Shown: positions 1 through 6,625, counted from the stretch's first letter. The stretch is DNA of 8,360 nt from Alphaproteobacteria bacterium (GCA_023140905.1 JAGLKS010000061.1:1-8360); one strand, 5' to 3'. Notes: a model not told the origin generated them from the sequence alone. Translations and numbers: made by a program.

Positions 1-163
1 ATGTACTGCGCTGTTCATATCCCAAAGAACTGGAAAATGACGAGGTAGAAGAATTATCGCTATAATCTCCCACAGTCACAGGAACAGTTTGCGCGCAGAC
101 AGAATTCGCCCAGAGAAAAACAACAAAAAGTGCAAGAGAAAAACTGCGGGCTATATGAAACAA
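1..163 (-). CDS. N-terminal part of an exported protein (cut by window edge)
   Basis: Reading leftward from a TTG codon at 163-161, an open frame of 54 codons runs off the window. The first 24 residues form a clear Sec signal peptide: a short N-region with His and Arg, a hydrophobic core (SFSLALFVVFLWA), and a signal peptidase I site after VCA, so the mature protein would begin QTVPVTVGDYSD. A Ser/Thr-rich stretch (SSTSSFSSS) follows. TTG is chosen because an in-frame TAG lies just upstream and there is no ATG or GTG between; a GGGA about 7 bases before the TTG could serve as ribosome binding site. The Cys before the cleavage site does not fit a lipobox, so a lipoprotein is unlikely. The function is not recognisable from this fragment. 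The signal peptide is the main support; the alternative is a chance open frame. Confidence 0.6.
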   Translation of the reverse strand, partial: MFHIARSFSLALFVVFLWANSVCAQTVPVTVGDYSDNSSTSSFSSSLGYEQRST

Positions 164-183
164 GCGACTATCCCAATATAATT

Positions 184-212
184 TCTATAATACGTTAACT
201 TACGTCTATCAA
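184..212 (-). promoter_or_regulatory. Candidate sigma70-type promoter for the left-edge exported gene
   Basis: On the minus strand TTGATA (212-207) is followed, after exactly 17 bases, by TATAGA (189-184). The -35 matches the consensus TTGACA at 5 of 6 positions and the -10 matches TATAAT at 4 of 6. The predicted transcription start gives a leader of about 15 bases before the TTG start at 163. The roughly 170-base gap between this gene and the DUF1025 gene (164-332) holds nothing else I can support; I see no terminator hairpin in it. Confidence 0.4.
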
Positions 213-332
213 CATCTGGCACTGTAGCATAACACAAAACCGTCTGCATAGTTTTCAGTCACACTGCCTGATAATTTTCTCGAATAAATAGCATATCTTT
301 TGACAAAAATACAAATCAACACCAACCAAACT

Positions 333-764
333 CTATAACAATCCTTGATAATGCCGTTCTGTCATTTCTTCAACGTCATCATCTGAAAATTCAAAATAAC
401 GGCCTAATTCTTCTATAATGATCTGACGGATCAAATTCTGCAAATCCTCCTGCGTCTCACACCACATATCCAGAATAGGACGACGATAAAGGACTAAGAC
501 ATCATCTTTATTTGCTACTTTACGTGCAACACCCGGAGAAATTTCCTTTCCATCTCTATAAAAAGCCAATAGCTCAAAAGGATCATCAACATCCAAATCA
601 CTCAGCATCGTATCCCCTGCTATTTCTTCAATAGCGACAGCCAACCCCTCACAACGCGACGTTAGCTCTTCAGGCAAACTATCCCATAAAAAACTCGCGA
701 GATCCTCCAAGTCGTCAACACCTGGAGGAATCGTATAATTCATAACAATACGTTTACATTCCAT
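333..764 (-). CDS. DUF1025/minizincin metallopeptidase-family protein with lost active site
   Basis: This 143-residue protein has the size and layout of the small zincin-like metallopeptidase family (PF06262, DUF1025): an acidic helical N-terminus (VDDLEDLASFLWDSLPEEL), a central strand region ending VLVLYRRPILDMWCE, and a C-terminal helix where the family carries HExxHxxGxxD. Here that segment reads EELGRYFEFSD (residues 118-128). Aligned to the motif, the first His is Glu118, the Glu is kept (Glu119), the second His is Arg122, the Gly is Glu125 and only Asp128 remains. I rechecked the bases on the reverse strand (GAA GAA TTA GGC CGT TAT), and the frame is intact to the stop. It should therefore not bind zinc in the usual way, so a binding or structural role is more likely than proteolysis; this is inference. 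The start at 764 is supported by AGAGGA 9 bases upstream. An internal ATG (Met8) is a possible alternative, closer to where family members usually start. Confidence 0.75.
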   Translation of the reverse strand: MECKRIVMNYTIPPGVDDLEDLASFLWDSLPEELTSRCEGLAVAIEEIAGDTMLSDLDVDDPFELLAFYRDGKEISPGVARKVANKDDVLVLYRRPILDMWCETQEDLQNLIRQIIIEELGRYFEFSDDDVEEMTERHYQGLL

Positions 765-961
765 AGCGAATATTCCTCTCTAACAGATGTACTTCCCCCC
801 TTATTCAAGAAGCACGACGGGCAACACAATGAAATAATTTACGAAATATACTACGGTGAGTCGCGCAATAGAACAATCTGAGAATTGTACAAAATCACGC
901 TATTCGTAGATAATTTTTAGTGGCTGGTATAAAAGATTAAGATTGATTGTGTATTTTCCTA

Positions 962-990
962 TCAACACACAGATAATACTGTGCTAGTAT
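962..990 (+). promoter_or_regulatory. Candidate extended -10 promoter for the YjfB-like gene
   Basis: TCAACA (962-967, 4 of 6 to consensus) is followed by a 17-base spacer and TAGTAT (985-990, 4 of 6). A TGC immediately before the -10 makes the extended -10 form TGnTAGTAT. Transcription would start near 997, leaving about 18 bases before the ATG at 1015. The -10 overlaps a small inverted repeat (ATACT, 5-base gap, AGTAT, 976-990). A second inverted repeat, ACAAT/ATTGT with a 6-base gap, lies at 873-888 in the same divergent intergenic region. Either could be an operator, but both are short enough to be chance. Confidence 0.35.
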
Positions 991-1014
991 CCTCGAACTA
1001 ACACGGTGGGAATC

Positions 1015-1194
1015 ATGGATATACAATCAGCCATTCAGCAAACAGATCTAGGGAACACCCGCGAAAATGCGTCTGTTTCTGCCCTTAGACAAAATCTCGA
1101 ACAAACCGAGAAGATGAGCAAGATTACACAACAAATAAGCTCATCTGCACCGGTCAGTGAAACTCGCGGCACCTTGATTGACATTCTTGTATAA
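1015..1194 (+). CDS. Small YjfB-like putative motility protein
   Basis: This 59-residue protein starts MDIQSAIQQTDLGNTRENAS and ends RGTLIDILV. It resembles the YjfB family of putative motility proteins (PF14070) in length, the opening MDI, a middle helix beginning with an aliphatic/Ser stretch (ASVSALRQNLEQTEKM), and a C-terminal G-x-x-I-D-I-x-V ending. The role of the family is poorly defined; the name comes from association with motility genes in some bacteria. There is no signal peptide or membrane segment, and the protein is rich in Gln and Ser. A GTG at 1006 would give three more residues, but GGTGGG at 1005-1010, four bases before the ATG at 1015, and the predicted transcription start near 997 favour ATG. 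The next gene begins 47 bases downstream on the same strand, so co-transcription is possible. No other flagellar gene is visible here. Assignment is by pattern only. Confidence 0.6.
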   Translation: MDIQSAIQQTDLGNTRENASVSALRQNLEQTEKMSKITQQISSSAPVSETRGTLIDILV

Positions 1195-1241
1195 TCAAAA
1201 AATTTCCAAATCATAATCCTGAATAACCACGGCAAGAAACT

Positions 1242-2159
1242 ATGATCTACGTTATAGGAAATACTACAGTATGTATAAACGCTGAGCTTGACTCTCCACT
1301 TACATCCTGCCTCCTGCATAAAACAAGCACTGCCCCTATTCTTGATCTAGCTGGTCATGGCGCATTACAAGCCGTTAGTGCTGCACGCTGCGGTGCCGGT
1401 GTCTCCTTAATAAGCAAAATCGGATCAGATTTAATTGGCAAATATGTCCTCGATACATTGCGCAAAGAAGGCATACAAACATCTGGACTAAGTAAAGACG
1501 CAAAGCAAAGCTGCCTAAGTATTGCACTTAACGCCCCCAATGAAACAACACATATACATGCACTAAATAAAGAGCCGCAAAATCTTGCTGAAATTATTCC
1601 GGCTGACCATCTCAACGCTAGAAATCTGCTAATCTTTTCCAGCGATATACTTGTAAAAAACCAGAGTTTTATAGATTGGCTGCATCAGGTGAAAAATAAT
1701 GGTGCCCGCATAATGATATGTCACCCTCCAGAAGAAGAGTGTAATACAGAGCTTTCTTCTTACGCAGATATTATGATAAGCGATGAAAAGAATATCCCGG
1801 ATTCTATAGCAAAAGACACATATCTAGTCACCACAAAAGCATGTGGGACAAAAGGAGCCTCAGCACAAAAAGGAACTTATGTTGCATGCGACATACAAAC
1901 CAAAGAAAAGCATTCCGGGAATGCCGTTAGTTTCGATATTTTCTGCGGATATTTTGCAGCCTGCCTTCATGCCGGACTGGAACTAAAACGTACTTTGGAA
2001 ATTGCCTGCAACGCTGCCGCATTAAGTATAGAATTACGCGGCGCTTATAGCGCTATCCCCTATCTCGGATATTTGGAAGATGTCGCAAAAGAAACTGAAG
2101 CGCAGGAGGATGTGGCTTTCTCAATATGTAGCTCTTGTGAAAAATCTTGCAAAAAATGA
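1242..2159 (+). CDS. PfkB/ribokinase-fold protein with degenerate active site
   Basis: The 305-residue protein has the length and architecture of PfkB-family sugar/nucleoside kinases. The conserved N-terminal block is recognisable (residues 36-66, with GHGALQAVSAARCGAG and then SLISKIGSDLIG), as are the TKxxGTKGA-type nucleotide-side segment (198-205) and a C-terminal helix pair (FCGYFAACLHAGLELKRTLEIA-like, from 234). Key positions deviate. The substrate-binding Asp of GxxxxD is Cys11, the GG pair is Ala37-Gly38, the Asn of GANQA is Leu42, and the anion-hole motif DTTGAGD reads GNAVSFD (226-232), keeping only the catalytic-base Asp232. The tail ends with three cysteines, C296, C299 and C303 (CSSCEKSC), not usual for the family. 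It may be a pseudokinase or a kinase for an unusual substrate. The fold assignment is firm; activity is uncertain. No strong ribosome binding site precedes the ATG. Its arginine codons (mostly CGC) match the host-like genes. Confidence 0.75.
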   Translation: MIYVIGNTTVCINAELDSPLTSCLLHKTSTAPILDLAGHGALQAVSAARCGAGVSLISKIGSDLIGKYVLDTLRKEGIQTSGLSKDAKQSCLSIALNAPNETTHIHALNKEPQNLAEIIPADHLNARNLLIFSSDILVKNQSFIDWLHQVKNNGARIMICHPPEEECNTELSSYADIMISDEKNIPDSIAKDTYLVTTKACGTKGASAQKGTYVACDIQTKEKHSGNAVSFDIFCGYFAACLHAGLELKRTLEIACNAAALSIELRGAYSAIPYLGYLEDVAKETEAQEDVAFSICSSCEKSCKK

Positions 2160-2216
2160 AGGGGATATGGTAAAACCAGCGAAGATTGTTTTTAGGTAAC
2201 AATTAGAGAAAATTTT

Positions 2217-2221
2217 AGGGG
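2217..2221 (+). promoter_or_regulatory. Ribosome binding site deciding the start at 2230
   Basis: AGGGG stands 8 bases before the ATG at 2230 and only 2 bases before the ATG at 2224. The spacing makes 2230 the likely start of the unrecognised 256-residue protein. Confidence 0.55.
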
Positions 2222-2229
2222 TAATGATT

Positions 2230-3000
2230 ATGGCGACGGATGAAAAACTTGTAAGAAAACTTGTTAATTTAGCGGAAAACTTGGCAAAGCAAGAAGACGT
2301 AGATTCTATGGTTTCGCTAACAGAAGATAATTTACATCTGATTCAAGAGATTAGTAAAGATCCAAGGGAACTTATTTTTATTGTCGAAAATTTACTTAAA
2401 AAAACAGGTTATCTTGATGGTGATTGTCTCATTCAACCAAGTATCCAAGCTATGTTGAACAAGCTTAAGAAAAATGATGATTCTTCATTCATCGAGAAGC
2501 TTTTTGAAACCATGGCATCCGTGATGCAGAAGGTGTCGAGCATGGCTTGTACGTATACCTTAAAAGATCAAGACAAAGCTTATGACCGAAAGTATAACGA
2601 AGCGTATGATACTGGGATTGCTATGATCGTGGGCGCGGCTGCAATGAATCTTGCAGAAGATAATGGCATAAAATATGATGATAGAATTGCCACTTTGAAT
2701 AAGTGTAGATATGAGGACACGGCAAATACCATTGATAACTTCGTCAAGCGTGTTAACGATGGTCGGACGACCATTACATACATGAAAAATAGTAAGGAAG
2801 TTACCGAGCAACCTACCCAAGATCATATCAATCGGCTTAGAAAAGGTGATATTAAAGACGCTGCTATCTTAGCCAAGACATCCAATAGAAATGTTTTCTT
2901 GGAGATTATTATTGAGGACGGTAATATAAACACAAGTATTGTAGATAATCCACGAGACAACCCTACTCATACGGAAAAACAAAGCTGTGATCCCGCATAA
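2230..3000 (+). CDS. Unrecognised cytoplasmic protein with atypical codon usage
   Basis: The 256-residue product does not resemble a family I know. It is charged and mostly helical, with no signal peptide or clear membrane span; the most hydrophobic segment is GIAMIVGAAAMNLAEDNG near residues 130-147. The N-terminal third is rich in Lys, Leu and Glu, and the C-terminus contains a strand-like stretch FLEIIIEDGNINTSIVDN followed by a polar tail. Two ATGs are available (2224 and 2230). AGGGG at 2217-2221 lies 8 bases before the second but only 2 before the first, so 2230 is chosen. Of its 11 arginine codons, 6 are AGA or AGG and none is CGC, whereas the adenosine kinase next door uses CGC for 6 of 10 and AGA once. 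This suggests recent acquisition or a different selective history. The gene lies between two kinase-fold genes with gaps of about 70 and 78 bases, so it may have been inserted there. Confidence 0.75.
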   Translation: MATDEKLVRKLVNLAENLAKQEDVDSMVSLTEDNLHLIQEISKDPRELIFIVENLLKKTGYLDGDCLIQPSIQAMLNKLKKNDDSSFIEKLFETMASVMQKVSSMACTYTLKDQDKAYDRKYNEAYDTGIAMIVGAAAMNLAEDNGIKYDDRIATLNKCRYEDTANTIDNFVKRVNDGRTTITYMKNSKEVTEQPTQDHINRLRKGDIKDAAILAKTSNRNVFLEIIIEDGNINTSIVDNPRDNPTHTEKQSCDPA

Positions 3001-3078
3001 GCATCTAGTCTTTCACTTGCTTTTAGTATAGAAGGCTATAACGGTAATCAAATAGTCAAGAAATGGATTATAATACAT

Positions 3079-4083
3079 ATGTCTGATGCAAAATACGGTG
3101 TTGTTGGTCTTGGGAATGCTTTGGTTGATGTCCTGTCCCAAATTCCTGAGGATTTCATAAAAGACCAAAATAAAGAACACGGCATAGAAAAAGGGACAAT
3201 GGCCCTTATCGATGAAATGCGCGCTGTAAAGTTGTATGTAGAAATGCCGAAAGGAACAGAAACCTCCGGCGGTTCCGCAGCCAACACTATGGCAGGATAT
3301 GCCTCTTTTGGAGGAAAAGGAGCTTATATCGGTAAAATCGCTAATGATGAACTTGGAAAAATCTTTGCTGAAGATATCATATCTTTAGGCCTCCATTATA
3401 AAACTCAGCCTCTTATTCTTGGTGCACCAACAGGCCGTTGCATGATTTTGGTTACACCTGATGCCCAGCGCACTATGAACACTTTTCTGGGGGCCAGTGT
3501 CGAACTCACCCACCTTGATGTAGATGAAGAGTTGATTGCTGATGCACAGATTACTTATCTGGAAGGATATTTATTTGACCGCAATACAGCAAAAGAGGCT
3601 TTTGTAAAAGCGGCAGAATATGCACATAAAGCAAATCGAAAAATAGCACTTACCCTTTCAGATCCGTTTTGTGTTGACCGCCACCGCGATGATTTTCTTA
3701 ATCTGGTAGAAAACCACGTAGATATTTTATTTGCTAACGAAGATGAAATTAAATCCCTATTTATGCAAGGAAGCTTCAACGATGCTATAAATGCTGTTAG
3801 CAACCATGTAGATGTCGCAGTTGTCACACGCAGTGAAAAAGGTGCTGTCATCGCTAATAATGGCAGTAAGATTAAAGTGGATGCGTTTGACGTTGAAACA
3901 GTTATTGATACAACAGGCGCTGGAGATCAGTTCGCAGCAGGATTCTTATACGGCTACACAGAAGAGTATTCTTTGGAAAGATGCGGCAAACTCGGAGCAT
4001 TAGCTGCCAGCGAAGTTATCTCACATATAGGACCACGTCCGGCAGTTTCATTGTCAGATCTAGTCGCTAACTCACTAAAATAA
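3079..4083 (+). CDS. Adenosine kinase (PfkB family)
   Basis: This 334-residue protein has all landmarks of the alphaproteobacterial PfkB-type adenosine kinase, which phosphorylates adenosine to AMP with ATP in the cytoplasm (purine salvage). Substrate-side motifs are GNALVD (12-17) and SGGSAANT (63-70); a central block GRCMILVTPDAQRTMNTFLG (99-118) and LTLSDPFCVDRHR (171-183) follow. The PfkB signature DTTGAGDQF (277-285) supplies the anion hole and the catalytic base Asp283, and a C-terminal IGPRP is present. Length is normal for the family. Other PfkB sugar kinases are possible, but the central and C-terminal blocks favour adenosine kinase. The ribosome binding site is weak; a TATAAT only 4 bases before the ATG might be a promoter element giving a nearly leaderless mRNA, without a good -35. 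The gene converges with the macro-domain gene 33 bases downstream, and I see no terminator between them. Confidence 0.88.
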   Translation: MSDAKYGVVGLGNALVDVLSQIPEDFIKDQNKEHGIEKGTMALIDEMRAVKLYVEMPKGTETSGGSAANTMAGYASFGGKGAYIGKIANDELGKIFAEDIISLGLHYKTQPLILGAPTGRCMILVTPDAQRTMNTFLGASVELTHLDVDEELIADAQITYLEGYLFDRNTAKEAFVKAAEYAHKANRKIALTLSDPFCVDRHRDDFLNLVENHVDILFANEDEIKSLFMQGSFNDAINAVSNHVDVAVVTRSEKGAVIANNGSKIKVDAFDVETVIDTTGAGDQFAAGFLYGYTEEYSLERCGKLGALAASEVISHIGPRPAVSLSDLVANSLK

Positions 4084-4116
4084 TAGCCCCTTCTTTTAGG
4101 AACTACTATAATTCTT

Positions 4117-4689
4117 CTATGTATCTGAACCAGACCGCCCGATAACGCACAATCTTTCTTCAAAAAGCGATAAGGCATTATCATCAGGACAAACAAACAG
4201 CACTTCTTCAACATCATCTTGACCCCGATCACACACACCTTGTATAATAGTACGCGCCACCTTTGCTTTTGGAAATCCTTTATGCCCTGATAGAAGAGGC
4301 GGAAAAGCAATTCGTTTTACCAACATACACCGCGCAAGATCCATAATATTACGCACGACATTACCAAGATCACTTTCACGCCGATCAAATTCAGTACGAT
4401 AATAAGGCATAATTCCTACAAAGATATTTCTGGCTGGCAAATCCCCTCCAGGCAAAGCATAAACTTCCATTGGCCGCGGCTTATATATGTTCTCCAAAAT
4501 AAAGCTATCAACATCATATCCCGCTGCTTGCGCAACAGAGTCATTAATCCCACCACAAAAATCCAGATTACGCGGGACAACGATAGCAATCGCATCAACA
4601 TCTTGTTTTGTAATATCCCCTGGAACAACCATGATCCGTTCAATAAACGGTTTGGCCATATCATAGGAGTCTGATATCTCTATAGTCAT
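4117..4689 (-). CDS. Macro-domain protein (ADP-ribose binding/hydrolase-like)
   Basis: The 190-residue product is a single macro domain, a module that binds ADP-ribose or related nucleotides and in some families removes ADP-ribose from proteins or deacetylates O-acetyl-ADP-ribose. Visible landmarks are GDIT (24-27), the NLDFCGGINDSVAQAAG loop (41-57) corresponding to NAxxxxGGGGVDGAIHxAAG of MacroD-type enzymes, GGDLPARNIFVG (81-92), the phosphate-binding FPPLLSGHKGFP segment (129-140) corresponding to FPxISTGxxGxP, and the final strand VEEVLFVCPDD. In the first loop the catalytic-type Asp of GGVDGA aligns with Asn49 (GGINDS), and the usual NAAN is VPRN, so hydrolase activity is doubtful while binding is plausible. 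The annotated ATG lies exactly at the start of the divergent yejA-like gene. Met11 and Met20 are possible alternatives, and no start has a good ribosome binding site. Adjacency to adenosine kinase is suggestive of adenosine/ADP-ribose metabolism but not proof. Confidence 0.82.
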   Translation of the reverse strand: MTIEISDSYDMAKPFIERIMVVPGDITKQDVDAIAIVVPRNLDFCGGINDSVAQAAGYDVDSFILENIYKPRPMEVYALPGGDLPARNIFVGIMPYYRTEFDRRESDLGNVVRNIMDLARCMLVKRIAFPPLLSGHKGFPKAKVARTIIQGVCDRGQDDVEEVLFVCPDDNALSLFEERLCVIGRSGSDT

Positions 4690-6523
4690 GATGAGACTTT
4701 ACACTTATATCCTTAACAGCTTCTTTATTCTCGTGTTTTCGAGCATAAATGCAATGGCAGACCCCGCCAAAATAGCGAATACCCACACAGAAGAGCCATT
4801 ACCAAAACATATAACAGCTTTAGCCATGCACGGAGAGAGCCAATACAATGAAAACAGCATACATTTAAGCTACACTAATCCTGATGCTCCCAAAGGCGGT
4901 GCGCTAAAAATAGCATCTATTGGGACATTTGATACACTTAACCCCTATTCCCTCAAAGGCCAGTCTGCCCAAAACATTGGCTTGATCTATGATCGCCTTA
5001 TGCGCAGAGTGTGGGACGAACCTTTTACAATGGTTCCTTTAATTGCTCAAAACGTTGATGTTCCCAATAACCGTTCTTCAATCACTTTTCACCTTAACCC
5101 GGCAGCACGTTTCCACGATAACAGCCCTGTCACAGCCAACGATGTTCTCTTTTCTTTTGAAACTCTGAAAGAACATGGCAGGCCTAACATGCGCCGTATT
5201 TACCGTTTAGTAGATAAAGCAGAGATACTCGATAATCACACAATCCTCTTTACCTTAGGAAAGACATACGACCGCGAAACCATTATGATTTTAGCGCTGA
5301 TGCCTGTGCTGTCAGAAAGCTGGTGGAAAGAACGAGACTTTGATGCCACATTGCTGGAACCACCCCTAACAAACGGTCCTTACCGCGTAAAAGAATTAGA
5401 TCCGGGACACGCTATTACTTACGAACGAGTAGATAATTACTGGGCAAAAGACCTGCTCGCTAATAAGGGATCATATAATTTCGATACGATTACTTATAAT
5501 TATTTCAGAGATGACACCATAGCTCTGGAAGCTTTCAAAAAAGGTGATCTCGACTTGCGCCGTGAATGGGATGTTTCTAAATGGCAAAGTGCTTATAATG
5601 ATATGAGCAAAGATATGCTACGCCAATCAATCCAGCACCAACGCCCGGAACGCACACATGGTTTTATATTTAACCTGCGTAAAAAGCCTTTTGATGATAT
5701 CAATGTGCGCAAAGCCTTGTGTCTGGCTTTTGATGAAGACTGGATCAGCAAGAACTTGTTCCATGGCGAATTCAAACGTGTAATGAGTTTCTTTCCGAAC
5801 TCAGCATTAGCTGCTGTCGGTACACCAAATGAAGAAGAAACTGTGCATCTCAATAAATGGCGCGAGCAAATACCAGAAGAAGTATTCGAACCGGTTTTTA
5901 AGCTTTTCCACCCAACGGGCATAAAAAAGCAAACCATGCGTGATAAGCTCCGCAAGGCAGATAAACTGCTCAAAACCTCAGGCTGGATCATTGAAAACGG
6001 CAAACGCGTAAACAACGAAACAAAAGAGCCTATGCATTTTGAAATTCTGCTTTCCAGCGTGCAAGAAGAAAAAATAGCTCTCACCTATAAACGCACACTC
6101 AAAAGACTGGGAATTGATATTGATATCCGCATAGCCGATAGCGCTACCTTCCAAAAGCGCAAAAATGTCTATGAATACGATATCCTCACCCATTACTGGC
6201 AAAACAGCCTCTCCCCCGGTACAGAGCAAATGCTTTACTGGTCATGTGATGCAGCCAAGAAAACAGCAGGCTTTAACTATGCAGGTATATGTTCCAAAGC
6301 CGTTGACTATTACGCCGCAAAAATAGCCAATGCAAAAAGCTATGACGAACTAACCTTATATGCTCATCTTATTGACCGTATTGGCCTTTCCGAATATATC
6401 TTTGTGCCGTTTTTCTATAAAGGTGTTGACTATATCGCTCATAGAAAAACGCTTCATCATCCAGAAAATACGCCTATTTATGGTACCGTTCTTGAAAGCT
6501 GGTGGAGAGAAGCCGACCCCTAA
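4688..6523 (+). CDS. YejA-like periplasmic peptide-binding protein of an ABC importer
   Basis: This is a 611-residue extracellular solute-binding protein of family 5 (SBP_bac_5), closest in pattern to YejA, the periplasmic component of the YejABEF importer for oligopeptides and microcin C. A signal peptide occupies residues 1-25, with a hydrophobic core (FFILVFSSI) and a probable cleavage after AMA, before DPAK. YejA-like hallmarks are ITALAMHGE (42-50), NPDAPKGGALKIASIGTFDT (64-83) followed by LNPYSLKG, RFHDNSPVTANDVLFSFETL (131-150), NGPYRVKELDPGHAI (219-233) and a C-terminal VLESWWR. The length matches the family. No permease or ATPase gene (yejB, yejE, yejF) follows; the next gene is an unrelated small exported protein, so the partners must lie elsewhere. 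ATG at 4688 or 4691 are both possible. The only AGGAG upstream is 18 bases from the first ATG, too far for normal use. Its promoter must lie inside the divergent macro gene. Confidence 0.88.
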   Translation: MMRLYTYILNSFFILVFSSINAMADPAKIANTHTEEPLPKHITALAMHGESQYNENSIHLSYTNPDAPKGGALKIASIGTFDTLNPYSLKGQSAQNIGLIYDRLMRRVWDEPFTMVPLIAQNVDVPNNRSSITFHLNPAARFHDNSPVTANDVLFSFETLKEHGRPNMRRIYRLVDKAEILDNHTILFTLGKTYDRETIMILALMPVLSESWWKERDFDATLLEPPLTNGPYRVKELDPGHAITYERVDNYWAKDLLANKGSYNFDTITYNYFRDDTIALEAFKKGDLDLRREWDVSKWQSAYNDMSKDMLRQSIQHQRPERTHGFIFNLRKKPFDDINVRKALCLAFDEDWISKNLFHGEFKRVMSFFPNSALAAVGTPNEEETVHLNKWREQIPEEVFEPVFKLFHPTGIKKQTMRDKLRKADKLLKTSGWIIENGKRVNNETKEPMHFEILLSSVQEEKIALTYKRTLKRLGIDIDIRIADSATFQKRKNVYEYDILTHYWQNSLSPGTEQMLYWSCDAAKKTAGFNYAGICSKAVDYYAAKIANAKSYDELTLYAHLIDRIGLSEYIFVPFFYKGVDYIAHRKTLHHPENTPIYGTVLESWWREADP

Positions 6524-6556
6524 AGGTAGTTTTATTTAGCTATTTACATTATTTTA

Positions 6557-6585
6557 TTGAGATAAGCCGTTATTTTTGCTATTCT
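6557..6585 (+). promoter_or_regulatory. Extended -10 promoter for the small exported protein
   Basis: TTGAGA (6557-6562, 5 of 6 to TTGACA), a 17-base spacer, and TATTCT (6580-6585, 4 of 6) preceded by TGC, giving the extended -10 form. Transcription should start near 6592, leaving a leader of about 34 bases. A short hairpin-capable repeat, CGAAAA-GT-TTTTCG (6610-6623), ends two bases before the first ATG, where a ribosome binding site would normally lie. The gene therefore appears to be transcribed separately from the yejA-like gene. Confidence 0.5.
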
Positions 6586-6625
6586 TCTCTCTGGTTTTAG
6601 TAAACAAAACGAAAAGTTTTTCGAT

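Noticed and set aside
969..976. ACAGATAA as a sigma28 (flagellar) -10 before the YjfB-like gene
   Set aside because: It matches GCCGATAA at 6 of 8, but there is no TAAA-type -35 at the required spacing, and a sigma70-type promoter fits better.
1035..1319. 94-codon minus-strand frame opposite the YjfB-like gene
   Set aside because: It is antisense to two genes with better start signals and has no ribosome binding site or family resemblance.
3069..3074. TATAAT directly before the adenosine kinase start as a promoter
   Set aside because: No -35 resembling consensus lies at 16-18 bases upstream, and the region is AT-rich, so a match is expected by chance; mentioned only as a possibility in the gene entry.
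4084..4116. Possible bidirectional terminator between adenosine kinase and the macro gene
   Set aside because: I could find only 3-4 base pairings and no T-run in either direction.
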